Below, piece after piece: positions 35,213 to 43,458 of a stretch of 53,960 nucleotides of DNA. The first letter of the stretch is position 1, and each line of letters opens with the position of its first letter. A program made the position numbers and the translations under genes. Source of the DNA: a virus; IMG/VR virus record IMGVR_UViG_3300032214_001699, positions 1 to 53,960 of that record, one strand, 5' to 3'. The notes beneath the pieces are model-generated. The model searched no databases. It was not told where the DNA came from and worked only from the letters and a program-made list of their open reading frames with translations.

Positions 35213-36481
35213 CTAATATTTTAGCTTTGTTACTTTTACAGTGGCTGCCCATTTTGTATATCTTGGAACTGGAGAGCCCGTCGTTTTAACTCTTATCTGG
35301 AGTTCACCGGAGGAAAGGAAGAAATGAGCGTTGGCCCCACTCAATGATGGAGTTACATACAATGTCTCTTTTGACCCTGGATATATAATAGCGGAAGATG
35401 CCGAAGTTGTTTGCGGACCAAAGACGGTTGACTTTAATATGAATGATGCACCAATGTCTCTACCCTCTGTCTTGCATATGACGTGGGCCTCGACTAAATA
35501 GGCGCAATCTTGCTCTATTGAGAAATTTGGACCGCCAAGCGAGCCATCTGCGGTCATTATGCCATCAGCATAATCAAAGGATGCTTCCGGACCTTCGAAT
35601 CTCAGTGTGTATTGAGATGCCTGAGCATCGCCTACTTCCGAGAAATAACCTGATGATTGCGTAAGCTCGCCGTGCAACGTTGCTTTAGCGCCATAACCAA
35701 TAGCAAGTGAGTATGGGGATGATATGTAGTTCGATCTCCCAAAAGCTTCAGAATAAAGAGCTTGATTTGTTACTGTGTTATCTCTACCAAAAGATGAGGA
35801 GTAGTTTCCAGCAACATCATTCTCGTTTCCAGCAACTATAGTGTGAGAACCGGACGCCGTATTATTTCTTCCGAATGATACAGAGAAATTTCCTCGATTG
35901 GCCTCGTCCCACTGGTCATCATCTACACTTCCAGCTCTAAAAGCAGCTTTTGACTTATCAAAGAAGAGCCTTTCATCACCAGCACCGAAAGCATCTGCTA
36001 GGTCATCAAGCTGTGAAGATCCGACAACAAAGTCTAGACCATCTACAGAATACTCTGTATTTGTCTGTCTTATTGCATTATTAGAGCCTTCTTCGAAAGG
36101 CGATGATGTCGATGAGATTGCATCATATACGCTTGATAAATCCAGGTAATAATAGGTGTCTCCGTCAACAACCTCGTATTCTGGGATGGCGTTTCCTTGC
36201 GTTAAGAACTTACCAACATTATTTTTATAAACCGCAGAATCTTCAAGATTTGCATGTCTCAGTTTTCCAGTAACATGAGAAACGAGGTCTATCTTGCTGG
36301 CATGACCGTCGGACTTCTCTCCATCATGTACGTGACCAGCAACTCTTGGATCGGCAGGATCTAATGCATTTCCCTCCGAAGAACCATAAAGACCTCCGAA
36401 CCAAGAATTGGCAACATCAGCAGTAACTATCGTTGTTGCGCTAATATATTTAGTTAGCTTGTTAGAACTTGATATTGCCAT
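35213..36481 (-). CDS. Tail-fibre-like protein with YadA-head-like repeats
   Basis: 422 residues. The middle (about 195-280) has repeats such as SFGRNNTASGSHTIVAGNEN, AGNYSSSFGRDNTV, AFGRSNYISSPYSLAIGYGA: the short head repeats of trimeric autotransporter adhesins (left-handed beta roll). The N-terminus includes HVHDGEKSDGHASKIDL, a common attachment region in phage fibres. The C-terminus is beta-rich. These features point to a trimeric fibre that meets the host surface. It starts the fibre block. Confidence 0.7.
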   Translation of the reverse strand: MAISSSNKLTKYISATTIVTADVANSWFGGLYGSSEGNALDPADPRVAGHVHDGEKSDGHASKIDLVSHVTGKLRHANLEDSAVYKNNVGKFLTQGNAIPEYEVVDGDTYYYLDLSSVYDAISSTSSPFEEGSNNAIRQTNTEYSVDGLDFVVGSSQLDDLADAFGAGDERLFFDKSKAAFRAGSVDDDQWDEANRGNFSVSFGRNNTASGSHTIVAGNENDVAGNYSSSFGRDNTVTNQALYSEAFGRSNYISSPYSLAIGYGAKATLHGELTQSSGYFSEVGDAQASQYTLRFEGPEASFDYADGIMTADGSLGGPNFSIEQDCAYLVEAHVICKTEGRDIGASFILKSTVFGPQTTSASSAIIYPGSKETLYVTPSLSGANAHFFLSSGELQIRVKTTGSPVPRYTKWAATVKVTKLKY

Positions 36482-36498
36482 TTATTCTTGTCTACCTA

Positions 36499-36783
36499 TT
36501 ATTCTATATCTTTTAATATATTCTTAATATAAATAGATGGTTTAAATTTAAGTGTCTTAAATTCATCCAAAACCATCTCTTCCTTGGTTTTTGGATTTCT
36601 TACAGGTCTTGGCTTTTGTTTGTACAAATAAAACTTTCCAAAGTTAACAATGGAAACTTCTCCGTCGCGCTTTAGCTCTTCTAAAATGAGATCGAAAAGA
36701 ATATCAACGACCTGAATCGATTCTTTTTGAGTTAGAAGCGTCTTATAAGATATCCTTTTAGCTAAAGCTTTCTTGTTTAGCAT
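36499..36783 (-). CDS. HU/IHF-like DNA-binding protein
   Basis: 94 residues, the HU length. The C-terminal half has the family frame: EVSIVNFGKFYLYKQKPRPV then RNPKTKEEMVLDEFKTLKFKPS, matching HU ( I-x-G-F-G-x-F, R-x-x-R-N-P-x-T-G-E, F-x-x-G/P-S). By family knowledge HU bends DNA. It may organise phage DNA or aid replication. GGAAGG precedes ATG 36783. The KPSIYIKNIL end matches the F-K-x-S-x-x-L-K tail. Confidence 0.85.
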   Translation of the reverse strand: MLNKKALAKRISYKTLLTQKESIQVVDILFDLILEELKRDGEVSIVNFGKFYLYKQKPRPVRNPKTKEEMVLDEFKTLKFKPSIYIKNILKDIE

Positions 36784-36817
36784 TAAAGCCTTCCTCTATA
36801 CAATAATATTAGTCTAT

Positions 36818-37027
36818 CTATATTAACTCATCATCAGAAAAAGATGTTTTCGGCAGAGAAGACTTTGATGAAATTTTTTCCAACTCAGATGAGTTTTTCT
36901 CAAAGTAATCAATCATTCGCTCCTTCTCGTCCTCCTCCATTAGATCGGGATCTAAGCCGTAGCCATAATATATTTTTTTTATCTTTTCCCAAATTTTACT
37001 TGTTACTTCTTCTTTTTTTTTGGCCAT
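36818..37027 (-). CDS. Hypothetical small acidic/helical protein
   Basis: 69 residues, MAKKKEEVTSKIWEKIKKIY, rich in Lys/Glu with an acidic tail (FSDDELI). AAGAGC before the ATG. It sits between the HNH-like and HU-like genes. Function unknown. Confidence 0.5.
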   Translation of the reverse strand: MAKKKEEVTSKIWEKIKKIYYGYGLDPDLMEEDEKERMIDYFEKNSSELEKISSKSSLPKTSFSDDELI

Positions 37028-37041
37028 AAAAAGCTCTTAAC

Positions 37042-37404
37042 TTATTTCGAAAGTTGATACTCTAACATTTTAATGCAAATTTGCATCATTTCTTTTTTTT
37101 CCATTCTTTGTTTTAGTGAATTCACGCAGTATATGCACCAGACTATATTCTCCTTTATGTAACCTTTTTCAGGATCAACACAGTCCAGCGTCATCTTGTA
37201 AGGATCGTTTAGTTCGTCCTTACTTCTTCTTTTTACGTGCATTTGAATTCCGGAATAAAAACAATTGCCATTCTGCTTATCAAAAGCCTCTGACAGATCA
37301 GAGTGGGATAAGTCGAATGGCAATCCTTTTTTTAGCGCCCTTCTGTAAGCTCCCCGGTAAGCCTTTTGGAACATGTTCTTCTTTATATCAGCTTTGCGTT
37401 CCAT
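37042..37404 (-). CDS. HNH-like endonuclease/zinc-finger protein
   Basis: 120 residues. QNGNCFYSGIQM (about 46-57) is followed by MTLDCVDPEKGYIKENIVWC and VNSLK (about 71-99), the form of HNH nucleases (C..SGxx, SLDRIDxxKGYxxxNVxWxC, N..K). The usual Arg of DRID is replaced by Cys. It could be a homing-type or metal-dependent nuclease. AGGAGGCAAG precedes ATG 37404, a strong site. Active-site His is less clear, so activity is uncertain. Confidence 0.6.
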   Translation of the reverse strand: MERKADIKKNMFQKAYRGAYRRALKKGLPFDLSHSDLSEAFDKQNGNCFYSGIQMHVKRRSKDELNDPYKMTLDCVDPEKGYIKENIVWCIYCVNSLKQRMEKKEMMQICIKMLEYQLSK

Positions 37405-37418
37405 CTTGCCTCCTAAAA

Positions 37419-37676
37419 TCAGGTGGGGTTATTCAGAACATTTACCATAACCCTCTGGCCGAGCTTCGCTCCAGAAGCCTTTGCTATAGTTCTTATTGCA
37501 TTTGCAATACGCCCCTGCTTTCCGATGATCTTACCAACGTCATCCTTTGCAACCTTTACCTCGAAAAGCGTTCCTTTCTCAGATTGAATTTCCGAAACAA
37601 CGACCGCAGATTGCTCATCAACAATTGACTCTATCATTATTCTAACTAAGTTTTGAACCTGTGATGTATCACTCAT
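37419..37676 (-). CDS. KH-domain RNA-binding protein (KhpA-like)
   Basis: 85 residues from ATG 37676 (MSDTSQVQNLVRIMIESIVD); a longer frame overlaps the heat-shock gene. The sequence VAKDDVGKIIGKQGRIANAI and TIAKASGAKLGQRVMVNVLN contains the GxxG loop (GKIIGKQG) of a type II KH domain, matching bacterial KhpA/YlqC (about 76-80 aa). By family knowledge KhpA binds RNA. GGAGA precedes the start. It lies just after the small heat-shock gene. Confidence 0.85.
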   Translation of the reverse strand: MSDTSQVQNLVRIMIESIVDEQSAVVVSEIQSEKGTLFEVKVAKDDVGKIIGKQGRIANAIRTIAKASGAKLGQRVMVNVLNNPT

Positions 37677-37677
37677 T

Positions 37678-38187
37678 TTATTCTCCACTATTAATCTTGA
37701 TAACTTTTGTTTGTATTTTAACAATTGCAGGTACGATTACATGCAAAAGTCCATTCTCCATTATAGCTTTTAGATTCGATATGTCGAAATCCTGGCTTAT
37801 GTAGAAACTACAAGAAAAATTTCTTCTAGCTATTCCTCTCAGGATTGCCCCATGTTGAATTTTAGGCTGAGGATCTTTTATTGCAACAGAAGAATTTTCA
37901 TCTTCCTGCTGCTGCTTCGGTTCTCCATATTCTGGTTTTGAAGTTCTGATGTTAAACTCATTGCCAGATATTGAAATCTCTAAGTCTGATGGTGAGTAAC
38001 CCGCCAAGGCGAATTCCATATGAAATGTACCATCGGCATCACACCACTGGTCATACTTTGGGAAGGAGCCAACTATATTGGCTTTCTTTAGAGCCGATAC
38101 TTCCCTGAAAAACTCATCATCATAAAGCAAAAGATTTACTATCTTTCCGGGTATTGAAATTCTACTATTTCTAACTTTAGCGCTCAT
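37678..38187 (-). CDS. Small heat-shock protein (Hsp20/alpha-crystallin)
   Basis: 169 residues from ATG 38187 (MSAKVRNSRISIPGK), chosen for a GGAGA six bases upstream. The alpha-crystallin domain runs about 55-155: YDQWCDADGTFHMEFALAGY, DLEISISGNEFNIRT, RNFSCSFYIS and IMENGLLHVIVPAI (the GxLxxxxP-like end GLLHVIVP). An insertion rich in Gln/Glu/Asp lies in the middle. By family knowledge sHsps hold unfolding proteins; phage-encoded ones are known in cyanophage-like genomes. Overlaps the KH gene by translation coupling. Confidence 0.85.
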   Translation of the reverse strand: MSAKVRNSRISIPGKIVNLLLYDDEFFREVSALKKANIVGSFPKYDQWCDADGTFHMEFALAGYSPSDLEISISGNEFNIRTSKPEYGEPKQQQEDENSSVAIKDPQPKIQHGAILRGIARRNFSCSFYISQDFDISNLKAIMENGLLHVIVPAIVKIQTKVIKINSGE

Positions 38188-38235
38188 CTTTTCTCCGTTC
38201 ATCATTTTCAATTTGACGAGAAATCTCAAGAATTA

Positions 38236-38577
38236 TCATACTTCTGTATCGGCCTGCCCCAAATCATCCTGATTTACCTGATCTTTTGAAATCAGGTGCA
38301 TCATATAAGCGGAACCGGAGTTTAAAATATCTCCCAGGTTATACAGAATCCAGCTTGAAACGCTGACTATTCCGCCAAGTACAATTGGTGGAAACTTCAT
38401 GCTTACAAAGCCGAAGAACATTCCGACCCAAAAGCCTAAGCACATCGGGCATGATATTAGCTCTCCGAGAAAATCACTCTTACTTTTTACCGCAGCCCTA
38501 ATATCCTCAAATATTGTTCCTGCTGATATAAGAATTGTGATTCCGCAATAACCTAAGATAGCTTCAATTAAACTCAT
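38236..38577 (-). CDS. Membrane protein with a CPMCxGFW motif
   Basis: 113 residues. Two or three membrane segments: IEAILGYCGITILISAGTIF (about 4-23), LGFWVGMFFGFVSMKF (about 47-62) and IVLGGIVSVSSWILYNL (about 65-81). SCPMCLGFWVG resembles the conserved SCxxCxxxW core of DUF1360-type phage membrane proteins. Probably inserts in the inner membrane. The tail is acidic. Function unknown. Confidence 0.65.
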   Translation of the reverse strand: MSLIEAILGYCGITILISAGTIFEDIRAAVKSKSDFLGELISCPMCLGFWVGMFFGFVSMKFPPIVLGGIVSVSSWILYNLGDILNSGSAYMMHLISKDQVNQDDLGQADTEV

Positions 38578-38620
38578 ATTTTGTTATTACCTATTTTTTA
38601 TTTGAAAATCAAAAATATTT

Positions 38621-39619
38621 TTATTTCGATAGGAAATTATTTAACAGGTGATCCATCTTTCTAGCAATATATGCGTGCTCAACCTGAGCATGATGAGAAT
38701 CTCTAAGTTCCAAATAGTGAATGAAATCATCGTGATAAAAGGTTATATAAAGCTCTGTCATCCTTCCTTCTGGAAGGATATATCTTACGAATTCCCTAAA
38801 TCTCTTATATTCTTCGTTCGTTATTGCGTCGTTCGCCTTTCCAGTCTTTGCGACACCCATCATCCACTGATAATCTTCGAATGCGCCAATATCTCTGCTG
38901 ATGATTTGAGATATAGAATCCTGAATATCGAGCTTATCTGATATAAGCAGAATATCATCATATATGGTAACCATATCTTGATTCAGGGTTCTGTAGCGCC
39001 CTGAAGTCATATTGAAGCTACCCGTTCGATGACGAAGTATCTGCACGGCGATCGACAAGGGACAGCACACCCTCCACGTAGCCCGTAAATGGTCGCTGGA
39101 GCCGGGGTTGTGGACTTCGATTAGCTCCACACCGATTCCGTGGTCGGAGCCCAGGACGGCATCATAATCGACGGCTGGCGGGTCATGCTTTGGCGGGGGG
39201 CCAAAACCATCCACAACAGAAGCCATAAGAGGCTCCTGAGCCTGGAAGATCTTCCAGAACTCATGCTCCCTATAATTTGAATTAAAATCTCTCTTGCAAA
39301 TCTTTATAAAATTAAAAAGATCTATTGTTAGGATTTCATGGCTATCATCGCTGCCATCATATCTGGCATATCCGCTATATATGAAAGGAGACATATCCCA
39401 ACCAAGTGAAGAACCATCCTCATCTTCTTCACTCTTGCTTTTTATAAAGGATAGAGTCACACACTCAAATGGGGTTGTATGATAATGCTCGACCAAAAAT
39501 TTGGTTACGCGAATTACTTCCTCATCAGACTTTGCGGAAGCCTTCGACTCTTCTAAGGTTGAAACCCAAGCAGAATTCGCAATGCTTCTTAGATTTCCAG
39601 TTACAACCAGCTTCATCAT
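38621..39619 (-). CDS. thyX: FAD-dependent thymidylate synthase ThyX
   Basis: 332 residues. The signature RHRTGSFNMTSGRY (196-209) fits RHRx7S plus the R-Y dyad. YRTLN follows. H/E near the N-terminus (EHYHTTPFECVTLSFIK, about 44-60) fits the conserved His-x-(S/T)-P-F/L-E-H region. ThyX methylates dUMP with FAD/NADPH. It is longer than bacterial ThyX (about 220-270), and one insertion (about 132-190) is encoded by a strikingly GC-rich segment. ATG 39619 overlaps the peptidase stop (ATGA). Confidence 0.93.
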   Translation of the reverse strand: MMKLVVTGNLRSIANSAWVSTLEESKASAKSDEEVIRVTKFLVEHYHTTPFECVTLSFIKSKSEEDEDGSSLGWDMSPFIYSGYARYDGSDDSHEILTIDLFNFIKICKRDFNSNYREHEFWKIFQAQEPLMASVVDGFGPPPKHDPPAVDYDAVLGSDHGIGVELIEVHNPGSSDHLRATWRVCCPLSIAVQILRHRTGSFNMTSGRYRTLNQDMVTIYDDILLISDKLDIQDSISQIISRDIGAFEDYQWMMGVAKTGKANDAITNEEYKRFREFVRYILPEGRMTELYITFYHDDFIHYLELRDSHHAQVEHAYIARKMDHLLNNFLSK

Positions 39620-40824
39620 TCACCTTCCTTCTTTCCAATAACTATAACTTTTTTACCACCAAATGTCTGATTTGCTACATCGCGAATGTCTTCCAATGTG
39701 ACAGAATCAATCTTTTTGATAATTCGGTTTAGATTTGGAAGCTTCCCGGTCATAAAGAATCTACCGACCTTCGTAAACGCAAGATGTTTCTGATCTTCCC
39801 ACGAAGAATATAGCGACGCCTTTAGCTTGTTCTTTGCTCGCTGCAACTCTTCGTCCAAGACGCTCTCTGTAGAAATCTTGCTTAGCTCAGAGTAGATTAG
39901 CTCAAAAGCCTTCTCAAGGTTCTGGTGTCGCGTTGAAAAGCTGACAGAGAACATTCCATTTTTCTTATCGACATTTACGCTTGTATTGATTCCATAAACA
40001 AGATTGTTTTTCTCACGAACCTCCTGAAAAAGTCTGCTATCCATACCACCGCCAAGGATAGATGACAGTACGTTTAGTGCTGGAGACTTCTTTGAGGCAA
40101 GCGATAGAGTCGAGAATGATACATATACATGTGACTGCTCAAGCTCCTTCCTCTCAACCACAATCTGCTTTTCTTTTTTGAGACGAGACTTCTCCTGCTC
40201 TAGGATTCTGTTGAACGAGTCGTCATTTGGATAGAATGACTTCTCAAGCAAACTTATAATGTCGTCCTTCTTGAGTGAAGATGAACAAGAAATTACCATG
40301 TTTTCTGGCTTATAAAATGAATCATGAAAATTCTTTAAATCTGAGATCTGAATTGCTTCAATAGACTCTTTCGTTCCAATAATTGGATTCTTGTAGTAGT
40401 TTGTGTAAAAATTAGAAAAGAGAGCGTCTCGCATAAGATCGGAAACGTCGTCACGATATGAGTAGTATTCTTCCAGAATTACTTGTCGTTCCTTCTCAAG
40501 CTCTTCCTCTGGAAATAGCGGATTCTTAATCATATCAGAAAAGATCTTGATGGCGGGCTCAAGATTTTCTACGGGGACAGTGATGTGATATACAACCTTG
40601 TCGTGACTAGTGAATGCATTCGTGTCGCCACCAAGAAACGCAATTCCTCTTGAAATTTCAAACTGAGAAAGACTTCGACTTCCCTTAAACATAAAGTGCT
40701 CAAGAAAGTGCGCCGTTCCTAGTGGAAATACGTGCTTAGATTCGAGCGCAGAACCAGCCTGAAGTGCGATGGCAACTGTTGTTAGTCGGCTGTTAGTCTT
40801 TGTGTAAAAATACTTCATATGCAT
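39616..40824 (-). CDS. M16-family zinc metallopeptidase (processing-peptidase/insulinase-like)
   Basis: 402 residues. HFLEH (39-43) with the inverted zinc motif HxxEH in GTAHFLEHFMFKGSR, and downstream Glu in ERQVILEEYY (about 112-121) as third ligand. RLFQEVREKNNLVYGI (about 275) matches the M16 R/Y motif of the second domain. So it is a full M16B, normally 400-450 residues. By family knowledge M16 peptidases cut short peptides and unfolded proteins. It has no signal peptide and acts in the cytoplasm, overlapping thyX by 4 bases. A phage M16 is unusual. Confidence 0.93.
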   Translation of the reverse strand: MHMKYFYTKTNSRLTTVAIALQAGSALESKHVFPLGTAHFLEHFMFKGSRSLSQFEISRGIAFLGGDTNAFTSHDKVVYHITVPVENLEPAIKIFSDMIKNPLFPEEELEKERQVILEEYYSYRDDVSDLMRDALFSNFYTNYYKNPIIGTKESIEAIQISDLKNFHDSFYKPENMVISCSSSLKKDDIISLLEKSFYPNDDSFNRILEQEKSRLKKEKQIVVERKELEQSHVYVSFSTLSLASKKSPALNVLSSILGGGMDSRLFQEVREKNNLVYGINTSVNVDKKNGMFSVSFSTRHQNLEKAFELIYSELSKISTESVLDEELQRAKNKLKASLYSSWEDQKHLAFTKVGRFFMTGKLPNLNRIIKKIDSVTLEDIRDVANQTFGGKKVIVIGKKEGE

Positions 40825-40917
40825 TACCTCAGTTGAATGTTACTGGATTAAAAAAACTTACAGGAGGTTGGATTGAAAAAAGAGTGAGCGGTGAAGCTAA
40901 AAGAAGAAATTTTGGAC

Positions 40918-40955
40918 AAAAAAATAGCTGGGCAGTAATTTACCACCCAGCTATT
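40918..40955 (-). terminator. Strong intrinsic terminator after the VWA gene
   Basis: Perfect 10-bp stem (minus strand AATAGCTGGG / CCCAGCTATT) with a 13-base loop, followed by seven T. It ends the MoxR/VWA transcript 16 bases past the stop of the VWA gene. Confidence 0.93.
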
Positions 40956-40970
40956 CAAACAGGCTCCCTT

Positions 40971-42116
40971 TTAGTTCGCCTTCTGCTCAATTACAACTTT
41001 CTTTCCGTAAGGAGCAGAGTTTAGATAGTTCTCGTTACCCTTGCAGACAGCCCAAAGAACACGGCTTTTTGGCTTTGGTGGGAATGGGGCGCAGCAGTCC
41101 GTAAAGATGATAATTCCATCGTAATGATTTTCATCTGCAAGCTTGATCGGCGCCGAGAAGTCTGTACCTCCCCTACCCCTAATATCTAGAGTCTTAAGCT
41201 TCTTTTCGAAAGGCTCAGGCTCTGTACGAAGCCCATGATCAAACTGAACAAGATCGACCTTTACATGGCTAATCATTCCATTGATCTCTTGGAGAAAATA
41301 CTGCAACTCCTTGTCCGATACGGAGCCCGAAGTGTCAATAGCAACAAGAATTCTGGAAATATAATCTCGCTTTGAGCCCGGATTGTTATATCCGTAGCGA
41401 CGATTTGGACGCATACGTGTATTCCTGCGTCCCATCAGGATGATTTGATTGATGAAGTATCGAACCTCCTTCTTCCAATTGACAACAGGCTTATTTGCAG
41501 CAATGATCTTTTGGGCCAAATCTCCAGAGATATCTCCCCAGCCCTTCTTCTCCTGCTCTTTGATTGCCTTCTCTGCAATTCCGCGAACCTTTTCCTTGAT
41601 AATGTCATCGTCACAATCACCCCACATGGAGTGATCATCGACAAGCTCTCCCTTACCATCAAGGTTGATTTCGCCACCCTCTCCCGCCTCAGACTTCAGC
41701 TTCTCATAATACCATTCGGCAGACTGATTATTCTCAAGGCTAAAAGCCTTCGGAAATAGGGCTCCCTCAGGAAGCCCCTCAATGTGGCAATTAATCGCCA
41801 GATCAGCAGAGATATTATATCCGCGAGGATTATAATTGAAGTATTCCGTTCGCGAAAGATGATGCAGCAGAATATGAAGTGCTTCATGCTTCAAGACTGC
41901 ACGAAGCTCTGTGCCGGAAAGCTTCTTTACGAAGTCAGGATTGTAATAGAGGGCCAAGTCAACCCGGCGTGTGGTCCCTACTGCCATCGTGGGAAGATCT
42001 TGTCGCTCAATCTTGTTTAGATAAAGAAATACTGTGCCATATAGTGGGTAAAGAAGGACGAGCGTAGAGATGGAACTCTCAAGTAGATCTCGGGCCGCAC
42101 GATCAAAACTGGACAT
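40971..42116 (-). CDS. VWA protein with N-terminal HEALH metallopeptidase-like domain (DUF2201-type)
   Basis: 381 residues. The N-terminal domain has LKHEALHILLHH (76-87), an HExxH-type zinc site, and RGYNISADLAINCHIE, as in the putative metallopeptidase half of DUF2201/VWA_like proteins. The C-terminal VWA fold has MIDAS residues DTSGS (261-265), GRGGTDF (314-320) and FTD. By family knowledge such proteins pair with MoxR-type AAA ATPases. It lies 75 bases downstream of one. AGAGGTTT precedes ATG 42116. It ends before a strong terminator. Function in a phage is unknown. Confidence 0.85.
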   Translation of the reverse strand: MSSFDRAARDLLESSISTLVLLYPLYGTVFLYLNKIERQDLPTMAVGTTRRVDLALYYNPDFVKKLSGTELRAVLKHEALHILLHHLSRTEYFNYNPRGYNISADLAINCHIEGLPEGALFPKAFSLENNQSAEWYYEKLKSEAGEGGEINLDGKGELVDDHSMWGDCDDDIIKEKVRGIAEKAIKEQEKKGWGDISGDLAQKIIAANKPVVNWKKEVRYFINQIILMGRRNTRMRPNRRYGYNNPGSKRDYISRILVAIDTSGSVSDKELQYFLQEINGMISHVKVDLVQFDHGLRTEPEPFEKKLKTLDIRGRGGTDFSAPIKLADENHYDGIIIFTDCCAPFPPKPKSRVLWAVCKGNENYLNSAPYGKKVVIEQKAN

Positions 42117-42152
42117 AGGAAACCTCTTGTTTGGCTTGTTGAATCGAAAAGT

Positions 42153-42181
42153 AGTGAGGGAGGCTGTCTACCTCCCTCACT
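42153..42181 (-). promoter_or_regulatory. Hairpin between the MoxR and VWA genes
   Basis: Perfect 11-bp stem (AGTGAGGGAGG / CCTCCCTCACT) with a 7-base loop, 10 bases past the MoxR stop, followed on the minus strand by ACTTTTC. It resembles a weak terminator, so it may lower expression of the VWA protein or stabilise the upstream mRNA. Confidence 0.7.
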
Positions 42182-42191
42182 GGCGCTGATC

Positions 42192-43253
42192 TTACTTCTC
42201 GCTTAGACCGTAAACCTTACGAAGAACTTCGCAGAAGTCTGGATCACTCTGCCATGGCAGAACAATCTTCTTCGTCTTGGTATTCCCAAGGAGTGAGGTC
42301 CACATGTTTGATGCAACGTCCTTTGGAACGATTGCAAAGAAAGACTTCAGAGCCACAATCTGCTTATCCTTCATCTTGTCTGAGCGACGATTGGAAACTT
42401 CGTCCACAATCGAATTTGCAAGTGCAGAGATAACCTCAATGTCGGAGCAAGCAGACTCAATCTTCGGAAGCATCTCTTCGTAACGATCGAGAACATCGGA
42501 CGGACGAAGCTGAGAGAATTCGTTGGTCAGGAACTTCTGAAACATAACTGCAATCTCTCGACCAACCCAGCCCTTAGTGACCTGAGTTAGAAGCCCATCG
42601 GCGTCGTCCGTCAGGTTCATGGCGAGAATCGTATCGCTCAGAGAAACCCAAGAACGGCGAGAAGGATAAACACGTCCTGACTCAAGGTTACCAACCGGAG
42701 GATCGAGAAGATTGTTGTTCCGGTTTACGAATTCAATAACCGCAGGATGAACACCGCCGCTACGAGCCCAATCAATCCATTCCTTTGGAGTAGGATCAAA
42801 ATCAATGACGAACCAACGGTCAAGTAGCGCAGGATCAAGCTCAACAACATCGTAATCATCATCAGCATTGATAGCTGCAACGACACGCCAGCCATCAGGA
42901 AGATGCTCGCCGTCGAGGCGGCGATCCAGACAGATCTCGAACACTGCCTGCAAAACATCCTTGCTGGCACGGTTCAACTCATCGAAGAAAAGAATACCCT
43001 TGCTATTGGGATCTCGTGGCCACCAGTAAGTCTTGAGGAAGGTGGTCAAACCCTTTACCGTGTCGAGGTGCGGAAGTCCCTTGATATCGCCAACTTCGCA
43101 CTGGGAGAGTCGAACGTCAAAAAATCCAACGCCCTGCTCTTGAGCGGACTGCTTGATCACGGAGGACTTTCCAACTCCGTGTTTCGCACGAAGCATGATC
43201 GACTTGTTGACTGGCATCTCACGGAGAATTCGCTTGGTTAGTGCAGCGTTCAT
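42192..43253 (-). CDS. MoxR-type AAA+ ATPase
   Basis: 353 residues. Walker A AKHGVGKS (23-30), Walker B ILFFDELNRAS (87-97), sensor AAINADDDYDV and arginine-finger DPALLDRWFVIDF (about 139-151) match MoxR/RavA-type ATPases. By family knowledge these act with VWA partners in protein-complex remodelling. The VWA/HEALH gene follows. GAGAGGTAAAA precedes ATG 43253. Two promoter-like boxes lie in the 205-base leader. Codon use seems less AT-rich than the neighbours, suggesting later acquisition. Confidence 0.88.
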   Translation of the reverse strand: MNAALTKRILREMPVNKSIMLRAKHGVGKSSVIKQSAQEQGVGFFDVRLSQCEVGDIKGLPHLDTVKGLTTFLKTYWWPRDPNSKGILFFDELNRASKDVLQAVFEICLDRRLDGEHLPDGWRVVAAINADDDYDVVELDPALLDRWFVIDFDPTPKEWIDWARSGGVHPAVIEFVNRNNNLLDPPVGNLESGRVYPSRRSWVSLSDTILAMNLTDDADGLLTQVTKGWVGREIAVMFQKFLTNEFSQLRPSDVLDRYEEMLPKIESACSDIEVISALANSIVDEVSNRRSDKMKDKQIVALKSFFAIVPKDVASNMWTSLLGNTKTKKIVLPWQSDPDFCEVLRKVYGLSEK

Positions 43254-43315
43254 TTTTTACCTCTCAGCTAGTACATTTTGTGGGTTTCGCGAACGCCCTC
43301 TTGGCTCGCCCTTCA

Positions 43316-43344
43316 AGTTTAACCGCCCCTGCCGCATCCGTCAA
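43316..43344 (-). promoter_or_regulatory. Sigma70-like promoter B upstream of the MoxR gene
   Basis: Minus strand TTGACG (-35), 17-base spacer ending AGGGGCGGT, TAAACT (-10). It shares the spacer end GG(T/C)GGT and arrangement with promoters at 43411 and 51884. TSS would fall about 55 bases before ATG 43253. Confidence 0.7.
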
Positions 43345-43410
43345 CTCAATTTCGCTTCTTTTTTTCGGCTTGGGTGGCGCCGCCCGAAGGAATTACCTTG
43401 TGGCAAAAAT

Positions 43411-43439
43411 AGCTTAACCACCCCAGGTGGGATGGTCAA
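43411..43439 (-). promoter_or_regulatory. Sigma70-like promoter A upstream of the MoxR gene
   Basis: Minus strand TTGACC (-35), 17-base spacer ending CTGGGGTGGT, TAAGCT (-10). The same stretch forms a G-U-rich 12-bp hairpin (CTTGACCATCCC with GGGGTGGTTAAG) followed by a T-run, so it might instead, or also, terminate the transcript of the 90-aa gene. Both readings are supported by the sequence. Confidence 0.6.
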
Positions 43440-43458
43440 GCGTTTTATATGTTTATTT

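Noticed and set aside
40941-40950. Promoter box copy downstream of the VWA gene
   Set aside because: The CTGGGTGGTAA stretch is in the terminator stem-loop and has no -35.
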